Source: Chryseosolibacter histidinae
Lineage (GTDB): Bacteria > Bacteroidota > Bacteroidia > Cytophagales > Cyclobacteriaceae
NCBI RefSeq assembly: GCF_018598225.1
Contig: NZ_JAHESF010000011.1
Location: 1-64,000 of the forward strand
Reading direction: 5' to 3'
Length of the DNA: 64,000 nucleotides
Notes under the pieces: generated by a model
The model's database searches: none
What the model was told of the DNA's origin: nothing
Seen by the model: only the letters and a program-made list of their open reading frames with translations
Made by a program: the position numbers and the translations under genes
Shown here: in pieces, positions 52,593-60,720 of the stretch
Layout of the letters: each line of letters starts with the position of its first letter
Numbering within the stretch: position 1 is the first letter of the stretch

Positions 52593-53033
52593 ATGGAACT
52601 GACGTACAGACTCATTGATGACACGGCGAGCTTCGAAGCTTTCCGTTCGCTGCTGAAAGCCTCCAGCCTTCCAGCCGATGACCTCAACTACAAAAGGGAC
52701 CTTCTCGTGGGCTATTACGAAGGGGACTCGCTTGTAGGCACCGGTGCGCTCGAGATCCATGGCAACTATGCCTTGCTGCGATCATTGTCAGTGAAGCTCG
52801 GCATCCGCGGCAAGTCCGTGGGTACCACCATCACAGAGTACCTGCTCGATGAGGCCCGGAAGAAGAAACTGAAAGCGATCTACCTGCTCACCGAAACTGC
52901 CCGTGGCTTTTTTCTGAAAAAAGGATTCACAGAAGTGCAGCGCGATGAAGTCCCCGCCGACGTCAAGGCTTCCTCTGAGTTCTCACAGGTGTGCCCTGTA
53001 ACAGCGGTGGTGATGGTATTGCCAATTAATTGA
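52593..53033 (+). CDS. ArsN2-like GNAT N-acetyltransferase
   Basis: 146 residues. GNAT features: KRDLLVGYYEGDSLVGTGALEIHGNYALLRSLSVKLGIRGKSVGTTITEYLLDEARKKKLKAIYLLTETARGFFLKKGFTEVQRDEVPADVK has the acetyl-CoA loop at GIRGKSVG and the FFLKKGF closing motif. The LRSLSV and LLTETA segments are typical of ArsN2, annotated as an arsenic-resistance acetyltransferase. No arsR, arsB, arsC or arsM gene is nearby, so the arsenic link is only by family. Substrate unproven. Confidence 0.8.
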   Translation: MELTYRLIDDTASFEAFRSLLKASSLPADDLNYKRDLLVGYYEGDSLVGTGALEIHGNYALLRSLSVKLGIRGKSVGTTITEYLLDEARKKKLKAIYLLTETARGFFLKKGFTEVQRDEVPADVKASSEFSQVCPVTAVVMVLPIN

Positions 53034-53034
53034 A

Positions 53035-53173
53035 GAGTCCAAAGACCACAGTCGACAGTCCACAGCCATCTGGTGCGCCCTCTCAAATTGAAGGTACGAG
53101 GTACGAATTACGAAGTACGATTTCGGTACTCCACACTAACCTGCTGTGGTCCGTCGACAGTGGACCGTGGACC
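53035..53173. repeat. Composite heptad tract before the SerB-SerA gene
   Basis: GAGTCCA/AAGACCA/CAGTCGA/CAGTCCA (53035-53062), GGTACGA/GGTACGA/ATTACGA/AGTACGA (53093-53120), and GTGGTCC/GTCGACA/GTGGACC/GTGGACC (53146-53173). The first and last sets are inverted relative to each other. It starts one base after the acetyltransferase stop. Confidence 0.8.
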
Positions 53174-53246
53174 ATCCGTCAACTATCAATCGTTAGCCCT
53201 TCAATTAATATTTCCCTCTCCCGTGGACTGTTGACACGGGGCTTAT

Positions 53247-53254
53247 TACATTTG
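53247..53254 (+). promoter_or_regulatory. Candidate -7 element of the SerB-SerA gene
   Basis: TACATTTG matches TAnnTTTG exactly and ends 17 bases before the ATG at 53272. The only TTG upstream (53231) is 13 bases away, closer than the usual spacing of about 19. Confidence 0.45.
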
Positions 53255-53271
53255 CGGTTCATAGAGCTTGC

Positions 53272-55164
53272 ATGAAACTGAATAAGTACTTCGTAATCGA
53301 TTTCGACAGCACATTCACCAAAGTAGAAGCGTTTGACGTGCTGGCGGATATCTCGTTGAAAGACCATCCTGAGAGAGAAGAGCGTAAAAAACAGATCGTT
53401 CAGATCACGAACCAGGGTATGGACGGTTCGATCTCCTTCCGGGAATCGCTCGAAAGAAGGCTGAACCTGCTCGCACCAAGCAAGCAGCATCTCAACCCGC
53501 TGATCAGCGAGCTGAAGGGAAGCGTATCGGAATCATTCAAGCGCAACCGCGATTTCTTCACCCGGTATGCGGATAACATCTACATTATCTCCAATGGGTT
53601 CAGGGAGTTCATTGAACCGATCGTGACGGAATTCGGCATCAAATCGGAGAATATTCTGGCCAATGAGTTTAAATTTGACAAGGAAGGTAAGGTTGTGGGT
53701 TTCGATGTGGAGAACCCGCTTTCTGCCAACGGCGGGAAAGTGGCACAGCTGAAGAAACTTAATCTTCCGGGCGACGTTTACGTGATCGGTGACGGGTATA
53801 CCGATTACGAGATCAAACACGCCGGTCTGGCCAACAAGTTCTACGCCTTCACTGAAAACGTGGCGCGTGAGAACGTGAAGAGCAAGGCCGACCACATTAC
53901 CCCCAGCCTCGACGAATTTTTATACCTCAACAAATTGAATACCGCCATCTCCTACCCCAAGAACAGGATCAACGTGCTGCTGTTGGAGAATGTCCATCCG
54001 GTAGCCATTGAACTGCTGAAAGCCGAAGGTTTCAATGTAGAGACGTATCACGCGGCGTTAACCGAAGAAGAGCTGTGTGAAAAGATCAAGAACGTCTCTG
54101 TGCTGGGTATCCGTTCCAAAACACAGGTAACGGCCAAAGTGCTTGAGAACGCGAACCGCCTGATGACCATCGGTGCGTTTTGTATCGGTACCAACCAGAT
54201 CGATCTCAAGGAGGCCACCCGCAAGGGCATCGCCGTGTTCAACGCGCCGTTCAGCAATACCCGCTCCGTTGTAGAGCTCGCGGTGGCGGAGATGATCATG
54301 CTGATGCGCAACATCGTAGACAAGTCTGTGAAGATGCATCAGGGTGTGTGGGACAAGTCGGCCAAAGGAAGCTTCGAAGTGCGCGGAAAGAAACTGGGCC
54401 TCATCGGTTACGGCAATATCGGCACACAACTTTCCGTGATCGCTGAATCGCTGGGCATGAAGGTCTACTACTACGACACCGAAGAAAAACTTTCACTTGG
54501 AAACGCTGTCAAGTGCAAATCCATGAAAGAGGTGCTCGAGCAGGTTGATGTGGTGTCGCTGCATGTTGACGGAAGAAAATCCAACACCAACCTGATCGGT
54601 GCGAAAGAATTCGCCATCATGAAGAAAGGTGTGATCTTCATCAACCTCAGCCGCGGCCATGTGGTAGACATCCAGGCCCTGCGTGAAAATATTCTCAGCG
54701 GAAGAGTAGCAGGCGCTGCCATCGACGTTTTCCCTTACGAGCCTGTGAGCAACGACGAGGAATTTAAATCGGAGCTGCGTGGACTGCCTAATACGATCCT
54801 GACACCTCACATCGGCGGAAGCACGCTGGAGGCGCAGGAGAACATCGGCAATTTCGTGCCGGGCAAGATCATGGAGTACATCAACACGGGAAGCACTTCC
54901 AACAGCGTGAACTTCCCTAACCTGACATTGCCCATACTGGAAAATGCACACCGCCTGATCCATATCCATAACAATGTGCCGGGTATCCTTGCCAAGATCA
55001 ACCAGATCCTGGCTGCCCATGGTATCAACATCGTGGGCCAGTACCTGAAAACCACTGAATCGATCGGATACGTGATCACTGATATCAACAAGGAATACGA
55101 TAAGGAGGTTGTAAAAGCGCTGCGCGAGATCGAGCACACAATAAAGTTCCGCATCCTGTATTGA
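53272..55164 (+). CDS. Phosphoserine phosphatase-phosphoglycerate dehydrogenase fusion with ACT domain
   Basis: 630 residues. Residues about 1-215 are a HAD phosphatase of SerB type: VIDFDSTFT with D10 nucleophile and D12, IYIISNGFREF, GGKVAQLKKL and VIGDGYTDYEI. Residues about 230-545 are SerA-type dehydrogenase: IRSKTQVTAKVLE, GAFCIGTNQIDL, NAD motif KKLGLIGYGNIGTQ, INLSRGHVVD, GAAIDVFPYEP and TPHIGGSTLEAQENIG with catalytic His. The final 80 residues form an ACT domain (HIHNNVPGILAKINQILAAHGINI) that may sense serine. It joins steps 1 and 3 of serine synthesis in one chain. Step 2 may be supplied by the aminotransferase at 58031. Confidence 0.94.
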   Translation: MKLNKYFVIDFDSTFTKVEAFDVLADISLKDHPEREERKKQIVQITNQGMDGSISFRESLERRLNLLAPSKQHLNPLISELKGSVSESFKRNRDFFTRYADNIYIISNGFREFIEPIVTEFGIKSENILANEFKFDKEGKVVGFDVENPLSANGGKVAQLKKLNLPGDVYVIGDGYTDYEIKHAGLANKFYAFTENVARENVKSKADHITPSLDEFLYLNKLNTAISYPKNRINVLLLENVHPVAIELLKAEGFNVETYHAALTEEELCEKIKNVSVLGIRSKTQVTAKVLENANRLMTIGAFCIGTNQIDLKEATRKGIAVFNAPFSNTRSVVELAVAEMIMLMRNIVDKSVKMHQGVWDKSAKGSFEVRGKKLGLIGYGNIGTQLSVIAESLGMKVYYYDTEEKLSLGNAVKCKSMKEVLEQVDVVSLHVDGRKSNTNLIGAKEFAIMKKGVIFINLSRGHVVDIQALRENILSGRVAGAAIDVFPYEPVSNDEEFKSELRGLPNTILTPHIGGSTLEAQENIGNFVPGKIMEYINTGSTSNSVNFPNLTLPILENAHRLIHIHNNVPGILAKINQILAAHGINIVGQYLKTTESIGYVITDINKEYDKEVVKALREIEHTIKFRILY

Positions 55165-55190
55165 TAACACGCCCGGGTTTAATACGTTTG
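55161..55190 (+). promoter_or_regulatory. Consensus Bacteroidota promoter for the bestrophin genes
   Basis: TTG at 55161-55163, a 19-base spacer, then TACGTTTG at 55183-55190, the canonical TTG-N19-TAnnTTTG layout. The ATG at 55195 is 4 bases beyond, so the mRNA would be leaderless or nearly so. The promoter partly overlaps the end of the SerB-SerA coding region. Confidence 0.65.
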
Positions 55191-55194
55191 TATT

Positions 55195-56097
55195 ATGAAA
55201 TCCAGGCTTAAGGATACGATCTGGTTTTTGGATCTAAGGCATGCCTTCCGGACGCCCACCTGGAAAGCGCTGGCCCTGAGCATGGTGCTGATCTCAGCTT
55301 ACTACCTGGCACTGTATTTCCTGGTTAATCATTTCATCAATTTCGAATTTGAGATCCCTGGCTTCGTGATCTATTCGCTGGGCTATGTGATCGCCATCCT
55401 GTTCTATTTCAGACTCAATAATTCCTACTACCGCTGGAATGATGGTAACAAGGCCATGGCACAGCTGCGGGCGCTGAACGAATCGTTCGTGATGAAAGCC
55501 AGGACCTACCTTGGCGGCGATGAGGAGGAGTTGAAATTCCTGGCCACCATGGTCAAGAACCATTACCGTGCCCTGCGCGACCTCGTACGCGGATTTCAAA
55601 ATCCTAAAAACCTGATCGAACCCAGGCCGGGCTACAGCAGCAAAATGGAAGGCTCGCAACATCTGGCCACCCGGCTTACCAGCCTGCTCGTGCAACGGGT
55701 CAACGCGCTGTACAACGATGGCAAGCTCACCCGCATTCAGTTCCTCGACCTGAGCAGGATCATTCATAAGAATACCGAAATTGTATCCACTTGTGAGGCG
55801 TTACAAGACTCACCGCCACCGAAAACGTATATCTTCCACATCCGTGGATTCATTCTCGCTTACGCCGCCATGATCCCTTTCGGTTTCATGGGGCATTTCG
55901 AAGCATGGGTGCTGTTGTTCCTGGTGGTGTTCTTTTACTTCTATGCAGGGCTCGAAATGGTGAGTGATGAAATGGAAGACCCCTTTGGCTTCGATGAGAA
56001 CGACATACCCGTGGCGCAGCTCACTGACCTTGTGGAAAAAAGGATAGATGCAATAACCTCCCCCTACCCCCCTCAATATGAACGACCCAAAACTTAA
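55195..56097 (+). CDS. Bestrophin-family channel protein, first copy
   Basis: 300 residues with four hydrophobic segments, the bestrophin/UPF0187 layout. Marks are FLDLRHAFRTPTWKALAL, YVIAILFYFRLNNSYYRWNDG (compare the Arg-Trp motif of the family), IPFGFMGHFEAWVLLFLVVFFYFYAGLEMVSDEMEDPFGFDENDIP, where the last part is the highly conserved EDPFG.D.ND.P. Bacterial bestrophins are pentameric ion channels, some cation-selective. The gene overlaps the second copy by 20 bases. Confidence 0.9.
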   Translation: MKSRLKDTIWFLDLRHAFRTPTWKALALSMVLISAYYLALYFLVNHFINFEFEIPGFVIYSLGYVIAILFYFRLNNSYYRWNDGNKAMAQLRALNESFVMKARTYLGGDEEELKFLATMVKNHYRALRDLVRGFQNPKNLIEPRPGYSSKMEGSQHLATRLTSLLVQRVNALYNDGKLTRIQFLDLSRIIHKNTEIVSTCEALQDSPPPKTYIFHIRGFILAYAAMIPFGFMGHFEAWVLLFLVVFFYFYAGLEMVSDEMEDPFGFDENDIPVAQLTDLVEKRIDAITSPYPPQYERPKT

Positions 56098-56992
56098 AAA
56101 CAGAGAAAAATCCGTTTGGTTCTCTGTACTCTTTGACTTTCACCGCACCAAAACGCTCAAGAGGCTTTTGGTGAGTATGCTGCTGGTAGGAGCATATGCT
56201 TTTGTGGTGGATTATATCGAAAGCGAAATGCTTCACATCGACTTCAGGCCGCCCTCGTATGTGTACTCCATGCTTGGCATTGTGCTGGGTATTCTGCTGG
56301 TGTTCAGGACCAACACGGCCTACGATCGCTGGTGGGAAGGCCGCAAGCTGCTCAGCAAGTTGGGGTATAACTGGAAGAATGTAGCCCTGAAGCTCAATGC
56401 GTTTCTGCCTGCCAACGACCAGGAGAACCGTAAATATTTCGCCGCCATGATCGCCAACCACAGTTACTCCCTGAAAGAGAGTCTGCGCAATGGTGTGAAG
56501 AAGCACGAGCTGGTGGAAGCCGAGCCGGGTATGCTTGACAACCTCGACAAGATCTACCACGTTCCGAATTATTTTGCAGCAGGCATCTGCAACCGATTCA
56601 ACGAGCTGTACAAGAGAGGTGTCATCACCGACATGCAGTTCCTGGAGCTCAGCAAACACATCGACGATGCTTCTGAAGTGGTAAGCAGCTGCGAACGGAT
56701 CCACACCTCGCCTATCCCGTTTTCGTACGCCATTCACCTGAAAAAATTTCTCTTCGCGTTCGTGCTCATCCTGCCGTTCGGTTTCATTCACGATCTCGGT
56801 TACTGGTGTATCCTCATTGTGATGCTCATCTTCTATGCCATGGTAGGTCTCGATGTGATCGGCGAAGAGATCGAAGATCCGTTCGGCCAGGACGAGAACG
56901 ACCTTCCTTTCGATGCCATCTGCAAATCGCTGAAAAAATCAGTGAACGAAATATTGATCCAACCCACCGTTAACGAATTTGTAAAAGCCTGA
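56078..56992 (+). CDS. Bestrophin-family channel protein, second copy
   Basis: 304 residues, clearly related to the preceding gene along its length: SVWFSVLFDFHRTKTLKRLL, LGIVLGILLVFRTNTAYDRWWEGRKL (the canonical bestrophin motif, better conserved than in copy 1), FMGH-like position replaced by IHDLGYW, and VIGEEIEDPFGQDENDLP. Coupled expression with copy 1 suggests a mixed pentamer or sequential specialisation (inference). A lipoprotein gene follows after 4 bases and may belong to the same transcript. Confidence 0.9.
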   Translation: MNDPKLKNREKSVWFSVLFDFHRTKTLKRLLVSMLLVGAYAFVVDYIESEMLHIDFRPPSYVYSMLGIVLGILLVFRTNTAYDRWWEGRKLLSKLGYNWKNVALKLNAFLPANDQENRKYFAAMIANHSYSLKESLRNGVKKHELVEAEPGMLDNLDKIYHVPNYFAAGICNRFNELYKRGVITDMQFLELSKHIDDASEVVSSCERIHTSPIPFSYAIHLKKFLFAFVLILPFGFIHDLGYWCILIVMLIFYAMVGLDVIGEEIEDPFGQDENDLPFDAICKSLKKSVNEILIQPTVNEFVKA

Positions 56993-56996
56993 CCCC

Positions 56997-57638
56997 ATGA
57001 GCCGTAAATTTTACCTCGCCCTCTCCTGTCTCGGCGCTTCATTTCTGCTCGCTTCGTGCAGCAACCCGCTCGACAAGGAATTCAACCGCGAAACTGCTGA
57101 AGCTGATTTCACACGATTGGTGAAGCTCGGAAAGCTCGATTCAACCGACGCCTCGATCATGGCGCATTTTATGGTTGAACATGAGCTCATCGGCGCGCAG
57201 GTGCTGGAGATCGGCGCCACGTATCGCGATATACTCGCAGAATCCAGGAACTACTGGAACAGGACCGAGCATACCCGGAACGGAAAAGCAAAACACAGTG
57301 AAAGCAATGCGTTGGTACAAATAGAAGCGACGCCAGATCCGAAAAAGATCCAGCAGTCAGAATGGTCAAGCTCGCTGCCATATAAAGTGTCCATCCACAA
57401 CACATCAGAAAAGAACATCCGGGCGCTGAAAGGCAAATTCGTTTTCATCGATGCCTTCGGAGAAACGTTGCATGAAGTTGAGTATAAATACCTGAATGCG
57501 CTTGCGCCTAACCAGAGGGTGGAAGAGCAGGTGAATTTCAGGATCATGCATATCGTATCACCGAACAAGATCGTTCAGTACAGCGAGCACAATCCATTCC
57601 GTGTAACATGGCAGGCCGACAGCGTTATTACGAACTAA
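56997..57638 (+). CDS. Lipoprotein of unknown function
   Basis: 213 residues. Lipobox LLASC gives lipidated Cys 21, followed by SNPLDKEFN. The mature part has a helical first half (ETAEADFTRLVKLGKLDSTDASIMAHFMVEHELIG) and a beta-rich second half (LPYKVSIHNTSEKNIRALKGKFVFIDAFGETL, APNQRVEEQVNFRIMHIVSPN), the latter like a small Ig-type fold. No family recognised. It lies 4 bases after the second bestrophin, so a role tied to those channels is possible but unproven. Confidence 0.75.
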   Translation: MSRKFYLALSCLGASFLLASCSNPLDKEFNRETAEADFTRLVKLGKLDSTDASIMAHFMVEHELIGAQVLEIGATYRDILAESRNYWNRTEHTRNGKAKHSESNALVQIEATPDPKKIQQSEWSSSLPYKVSIHNTSEKNIRALKGKFVFIDAFGETLHEVEYKYLNALAPNQRVEEQVNFRIMHIVSPNKIVQYSEHNPFRVTWQADSVITN

Positions 57639-58030
57639 GGCTAAATGACGGGCGGCAATTTCAGAAAACTTTGCACGTGTTGCGCAGCCTTGACGGCCTT
57701 CGCGCGAATGCATTAAAAAAAAGAAAACCCATCGGATCTGGTGAGGTGTTTCTGAACCCCATAAAGACAAGTTTTGAGCTGCCTGCAATCTCAACCTTCT
57801 TCTGTTAACCTGCTTTTTGGGCGAGGGCCCGACCCGATAGTCACCGGGAAGGGATGAGGCCTGATTTCAATTGAAAGCTACACTCGGTATTGTTTTAAAT
57901 TGTTAGGTTCAGCAAACGTGTCCCAAATCCGAGTGGGAATTCGTTACGAACATATTGAAAAGTCATTTCCGCAGCAATGTTGAAAAAAAAGTATTTTTTC
58001 CGTAAGCAAATGATAGCTTTGTAACCCGTT
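57639..58030. other. 392-base gap before the aminotransferase gene
   Basis: No convincing gene. It contains a GC-rich tract with the partial palindrome CCCGATAGTCACCGGG (57833-57848), a degenerate relative of 23894-23911. A 7-base stem CACTCGG (57881-57887) / CCGAGTG (57929-57935) with a 41-base loop follows. The last 60 bases are AT-rich and hold the candidate promoter at 58014. A 66-codon plus-strand frame (57608-57808) has no coding features. Confidence 0.4.
58014..58021 (+). promoter_or_regulatory. Candidate -7 element of the class-V aminotransferase gene
   Basis: TAGCTTTG matches TAnnTTTG exactly and ends 9 bases before the ATG at 58031, so the leader would be only a few bases. No TTG is found at the usual -33 spacing; T-rich sequence lies there instead. 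Confidence 0.45.
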
Positions 58031-59113
58031 ATGGTACACCACGTTAATTTCACCCCCGGACCTTCTCAACTATATTTTACGGTAGCCGATCACGCACGGC
58101 AGGCCTTCAAGGAAAACATCCCGTCACTGTCGCACCGGAGCAAATTGTTCGAACAGATCTCCAGCGAAACCACCGGAGGATTGCGCCAGTTGCTTGGCAT
58201 ACCGGCAAGCCACCATATTTTTTTCACCGGCTCCGCCACGGAAGTATGGGAAAGGATCATACAAAATCTCGTGGCAGAAAGTTCATTTCACCTGGTGAAT
58301 GGTTCCTTCTCTAAAAAGTTCTACGAGACCGCCGTGCAGCTGAACAAAAAGCCACAGAAGCTCGAAGTGAAAGAAGGCCTCGGATTCGATCCGCAGATCT
58401 CCATACCGCAAGGCACCGAGCTGATCGCTGTAACACACAACGAGACCAGCACAGGCGTTTCACTGCCGCTGGAAACCATCTACGCGCTGAAAGAAAATAA
58501 TCCGCACGCGCTCGTGGCCGTAGATGCTGTATCATCACTGCCCTACCCTCAATTCGATTTTACAAAACTCGACTCTGTCTTCTTCTCCGTTCAGAAAGGA
58601 TTTGGTTTGCCTGCAGGGTTGGGCGTATGGATCGTGAATGAAAAATGCATCGCGAAAGCGGATCAGCTTTTATCGAAAGGTTTCTCCATCGGCTCATACC
58701 ACAACATTCCCAGCCTGAAAGTTCACGCCGTCAAAAACCAGACGCCCGAAACACCAAATGTGCTGGGCATCTACCTGCTGAACAAAGTAGTGCAGGATTT
58801 TTTAAGACGTGGCATCGACACCATCCGGAAAGAGACAGACTACAAAGCTGCGATCTTGTATCAGGCGCTGGAACAACATCCGCTGTTGTCTGCGTTTGTG
58901 CAGGAAAAGAAATTTCAGTCCAGAACGGTGATCGTGGCCGACTGCCAGAGTCACACTGAAAAAGCTACCGCGTTCCTGCAGCAGAAAGGTTTGTATCCGG
59001 GAGACGGTTATGGTCCTTCCAAAAAAACACAGCTGCGCTTTGCTAACTTCCCGGCGCACTCCAAAGAGCAGTATGAATTGCTTGTGGATTCCCTTTTAGA
59101 ATTTAGAATTTAG
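58031..59113 (+). CDS. Class-V aminotransferase, SerC-like
   Basis: 360 residues, typical for SerC and alanine-glyoxylate aminotransferases. Start: VNFTPGPSQLYF; then FFTGSATEVWERI, VTHNETSTGVSLP, VAVDAVSSLPYPQFDF, and the PLP-lysine region FFSVQKGFGLPAGLGVWIV. The end reads TQLRFANFPAHSKEQYELLV. Residues fit a fold-type I class-V enzyme. Phosphoserine aminotransferase is the most useful guess because the SerB-SerA fusion is encoded 3 kb upstream, but the TPGPS and N-E-T-S-T-G motifs are shared by several substrate classes. Confidence 0.82.
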   Translation: MVHHVNFTPGPSQLYFTVADHARQAFKENIPSLSHRSKLFEQISSETTGGLRQLLGIPASHHIFFTGSATEVWERIIQNLVAESSFHLVNGSFSKKFYETAVQLNKKPQKLEVKEGLGFDPQISIPQGTELIAVTHNETSTGVSLPLETIYALKENNPHALVAVDAVSSLPYPQFDFTKLDSVFFSVQKGFGLPAGLGVWIVNEKCIAKADQLLSKGFSIGSYHNIPSLKVHAVKNQTPETPNVLGIYLLNKVVQDFLRRGIDTIRKETDYKAAILYQALEQHPLLSAFVQEKKFQSRTVIVADCQSHTEKATAFLQQKGLYPGDGYGPSKKTQLRFANFPAHSKEQYELLVDSLLEFRI

Positions 59114-59205
59114 AATATAGATTCTTTCTCCAGAAAAATTTGATGCATGTTTAAACCTTAGACAGGCCGAAATGTCTATATTCAAACACCAAGCCTCACC
59201 GCTAT

Positions 59206-59745
59206 TTGGAAGACAAGGAACTGCTGGAAAAGGTCAGGAATCCGGATACACTGAACTACGGGTTCAATCTGCTGGTACGGGCTTACCAGCAAAAGGTGTA
59301 TTGGCATATCCGCAAGATGGTGATCGACCACGACGATGCTGATGACATCACCCAGGAAGTGTTCATCAAGGTGTATAAGAATATCGGCGGCTTTCGTGAA
59401 GACTCTCAGCTTTACACCTGGATCTACCGCATTGCCACCAACGAGTGCCTGAGCTTCCTTCAACGCAAAAAGCGCAGGTTCTTTCTGCCCATCGGAGACG
59501 TAGCCGGAGAACTGTCAGGAAAGCTCGATAGCTCACCGCATATTTCTGGCGACGAGATCCAGCTGCAGCTTCAGAAAGCGTTGCTGACGTTACCGGACAA
59601 GCAGCGGTTGGTGTTCAACATGAGGTATTTTGACGATATGAGCTATGAAGACATTTCGGAGATCACCAACACCAGTGTGGGCGCCCTGAAAGCGAGCTTC
59701 CACCACGCCGTTAAAAAAATCGAGGACTTTTTAGCATCGCGTTAA
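59206..59745 (+). CDS. ECF-type RNA polymerase sigma factor
   Basis: 179 residues from TTG at 59206; no in-frame ATG precedes region 2, and the TTG start gives the usual Bacteroidota N-terminus (EDKELLEKVRNP). Region 2: FNLLVRAYQQKVYWHIRKMV, DADDITQEVFIKVYKNIGGF and LYTWIYRIATNECLSFL. Region 4: ALLTLPDKQRLVFNMRYFDDMSYEDISEITNTSVGALKASFHHAVKKI. It should direct polymerase to a small regulon, likely including the three genes that follow on the same strand at short spacing. Confidence 0.93.
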   Translation: MEDKELLEKVRNPDTLNYGFNLLVRAYQQKVYWHIRKMVIDHDDADDITQEVFIKVYKNIGGFREDSQLYTWIYRIATNECLSFLQRKKRRFFLPIGDVAGELSGKLDSSPHISGDEIQLQLQKALLTLPDKQRLVFNMRYFDDMSYEDISEITNTSVGALKASFHHAVKKIEDFLASR

Positions 59746-59780
59746 ACCTTTGTATCTCAGGGAAGTCAATAGAAAAGACC

Positions 59781-60206
59781 ATGAAAAAACTGGAAAACAT
59801 ACCTAAAAAAGAGATCTTCAGCGTGCCTGATGGCTATTTCGATACGCTGCCAGGTAAAATACAGGCGCGGATCTCCAAAGAAACGCCAGCCCGCGAGCAG
59901 GGCTTCGTTTTCAGGTATAAATTGCAGTATGTGCTGCCCGTTGTTGTACTGCTTGCGGCAGGCATCTACTGGTTTGCGAGCTCAAACCAAACCAACGATC
60001 CTGAAACATTGCTCGCCTCCGTGCAAACCGAAGCGCTCATGGCATACCTGAGTGAATCAGACCTGACAACGGAAGACATTCTCGAAACCATTGACTTCAA
60101 CACGTCAGACCTGGACGCCATCGAAAGCGAAGTGTATGAGCTCAACCTCGACGCCTTGCCGCTGGAAGATGGGATAGACGACGATATTAACCCGGAAGAT
60201 ATTTGA
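59781..60206 (+). CDS. Single-pass membrane protein following ECF sigma (possible anti-sigma)
   Basis: 141 residues. The N-terminus has the F.VPDGYFDTLPGKIQARI motif seen in many small Bacteroidota proteins encoded beside ECF sigma factors. One transmembrane helix (about 50-66, LQYVLPVVVLLAAGIYWF) follows, then an acidic periplasmic tail rich in Asp/Glu (TTEDILETIDFNTSDLDAIESEVYELNLDALPLEDG). The topology, cytoplasmic N-part and external C-part, suits an anti-sigma factor or a stress sensor. It lies 35 bases after the sigma gene and 2 bases before the Spy-like gene. Confidence 0.7.
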   Translation: MKKLENIPKKEIFSVPDGYFDTLPGKIQARISKETPAREQGFVFRYKLQYVLPVVVLLAAGIYWFASSNQTNDPETLLASVQTEALMAYLSESDLTTEDILETIDFNTSDLDAIESEVYELNLDALPLEDGIDDDINPEDI

Positions 60207-60208
60207 CC

Positions 60209-60703
60209 ATGAAAACCCTTAAGATATTGCTGCTCCTGCTCTGCGTGGTGCCGGCCTTCGCCCAGGAAGATGAGGCGATGGAGATCGACAGAGATCCGAA
60301 GGCCCAGCAGAAGATCAAAGCCGCCCATGCCGCCTACATCACCGAATGCCTTGGACTTACGCCTGACGAAGCGGAAAAATTCTGGCCCGTATACCGTGAG
60401 TATGCCGGCAAAAGACAGGAGCTCAGACAACAGTTCAGGGACGCCCGGAAGAACGGCCAGGATGAAAAAGCTTTGCTCGACCTCGACCTGAAGATCAAAC
60501 AACAGGAGCTCGACCTCGAAAAAGATTACTCGGGGCGTTTTCAGAAGATCATCACGCCGCAGAAGCTGATGAACCTGCGGCAGGCTGAAGGTGATTTCAG
60601 GCGCCTGATCCTCCGGCAGATCCAGCAACGGCAGCAACAAATAGAAAAACGTCACCAGATGCGCGACCGGTCAAACCAACGCCTGCAGCAACGAAACAAT
60701 TAG
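60209..60703 (+). CDS. Spy/CpxP-like periplasmic protein
   Basis: 164 residues from ATG 60209, 2 bases after the upstream stop; a TTG at 60203 is also open. Signal peptide MKTLKILLLLLCVVPAFA. The mature protein is wholly helical and charged: AAYITECLGLTPDEAEKFWPVYREYAGKRQELRQQF, LDLDLKIKQQELDLEKDYSGRFQKIITPQKL. The LTPDEAEKFWPVY.EY motif is the Bacteroidota version of the LTxxQ-like repeat of Spy/CpxP chaperones, which sense or hold misfolded periplasmic proteins. With the ECF sigma and membrane protein it forms a likely envelope-stress unit. Confidence 0.82.
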   Translation: MKTLKILLLLLCVVPAFAQEDEAMEIDRDPKAQQKIKAAHAAYITECLGLTPDEAEKFWPVYREYAGKRQELRQQFRDARKNGQDEKALLDLDLKIKQQELDLEKDYSGRFQKIITPQKLMNLRQAEGDFRRLILRQIQQRQQQIEKRHQMRDRSNQRLQQRNN

Positions 60704-60720
60704 ATATACGTCAACAGCGA

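Noticed and set aside
57608-57808. 66-codon frame after the lipoprotein gene
   Set aside because: It starts inside the lipoprotein gene in another frame and has no features; the gap reads as noncoding.
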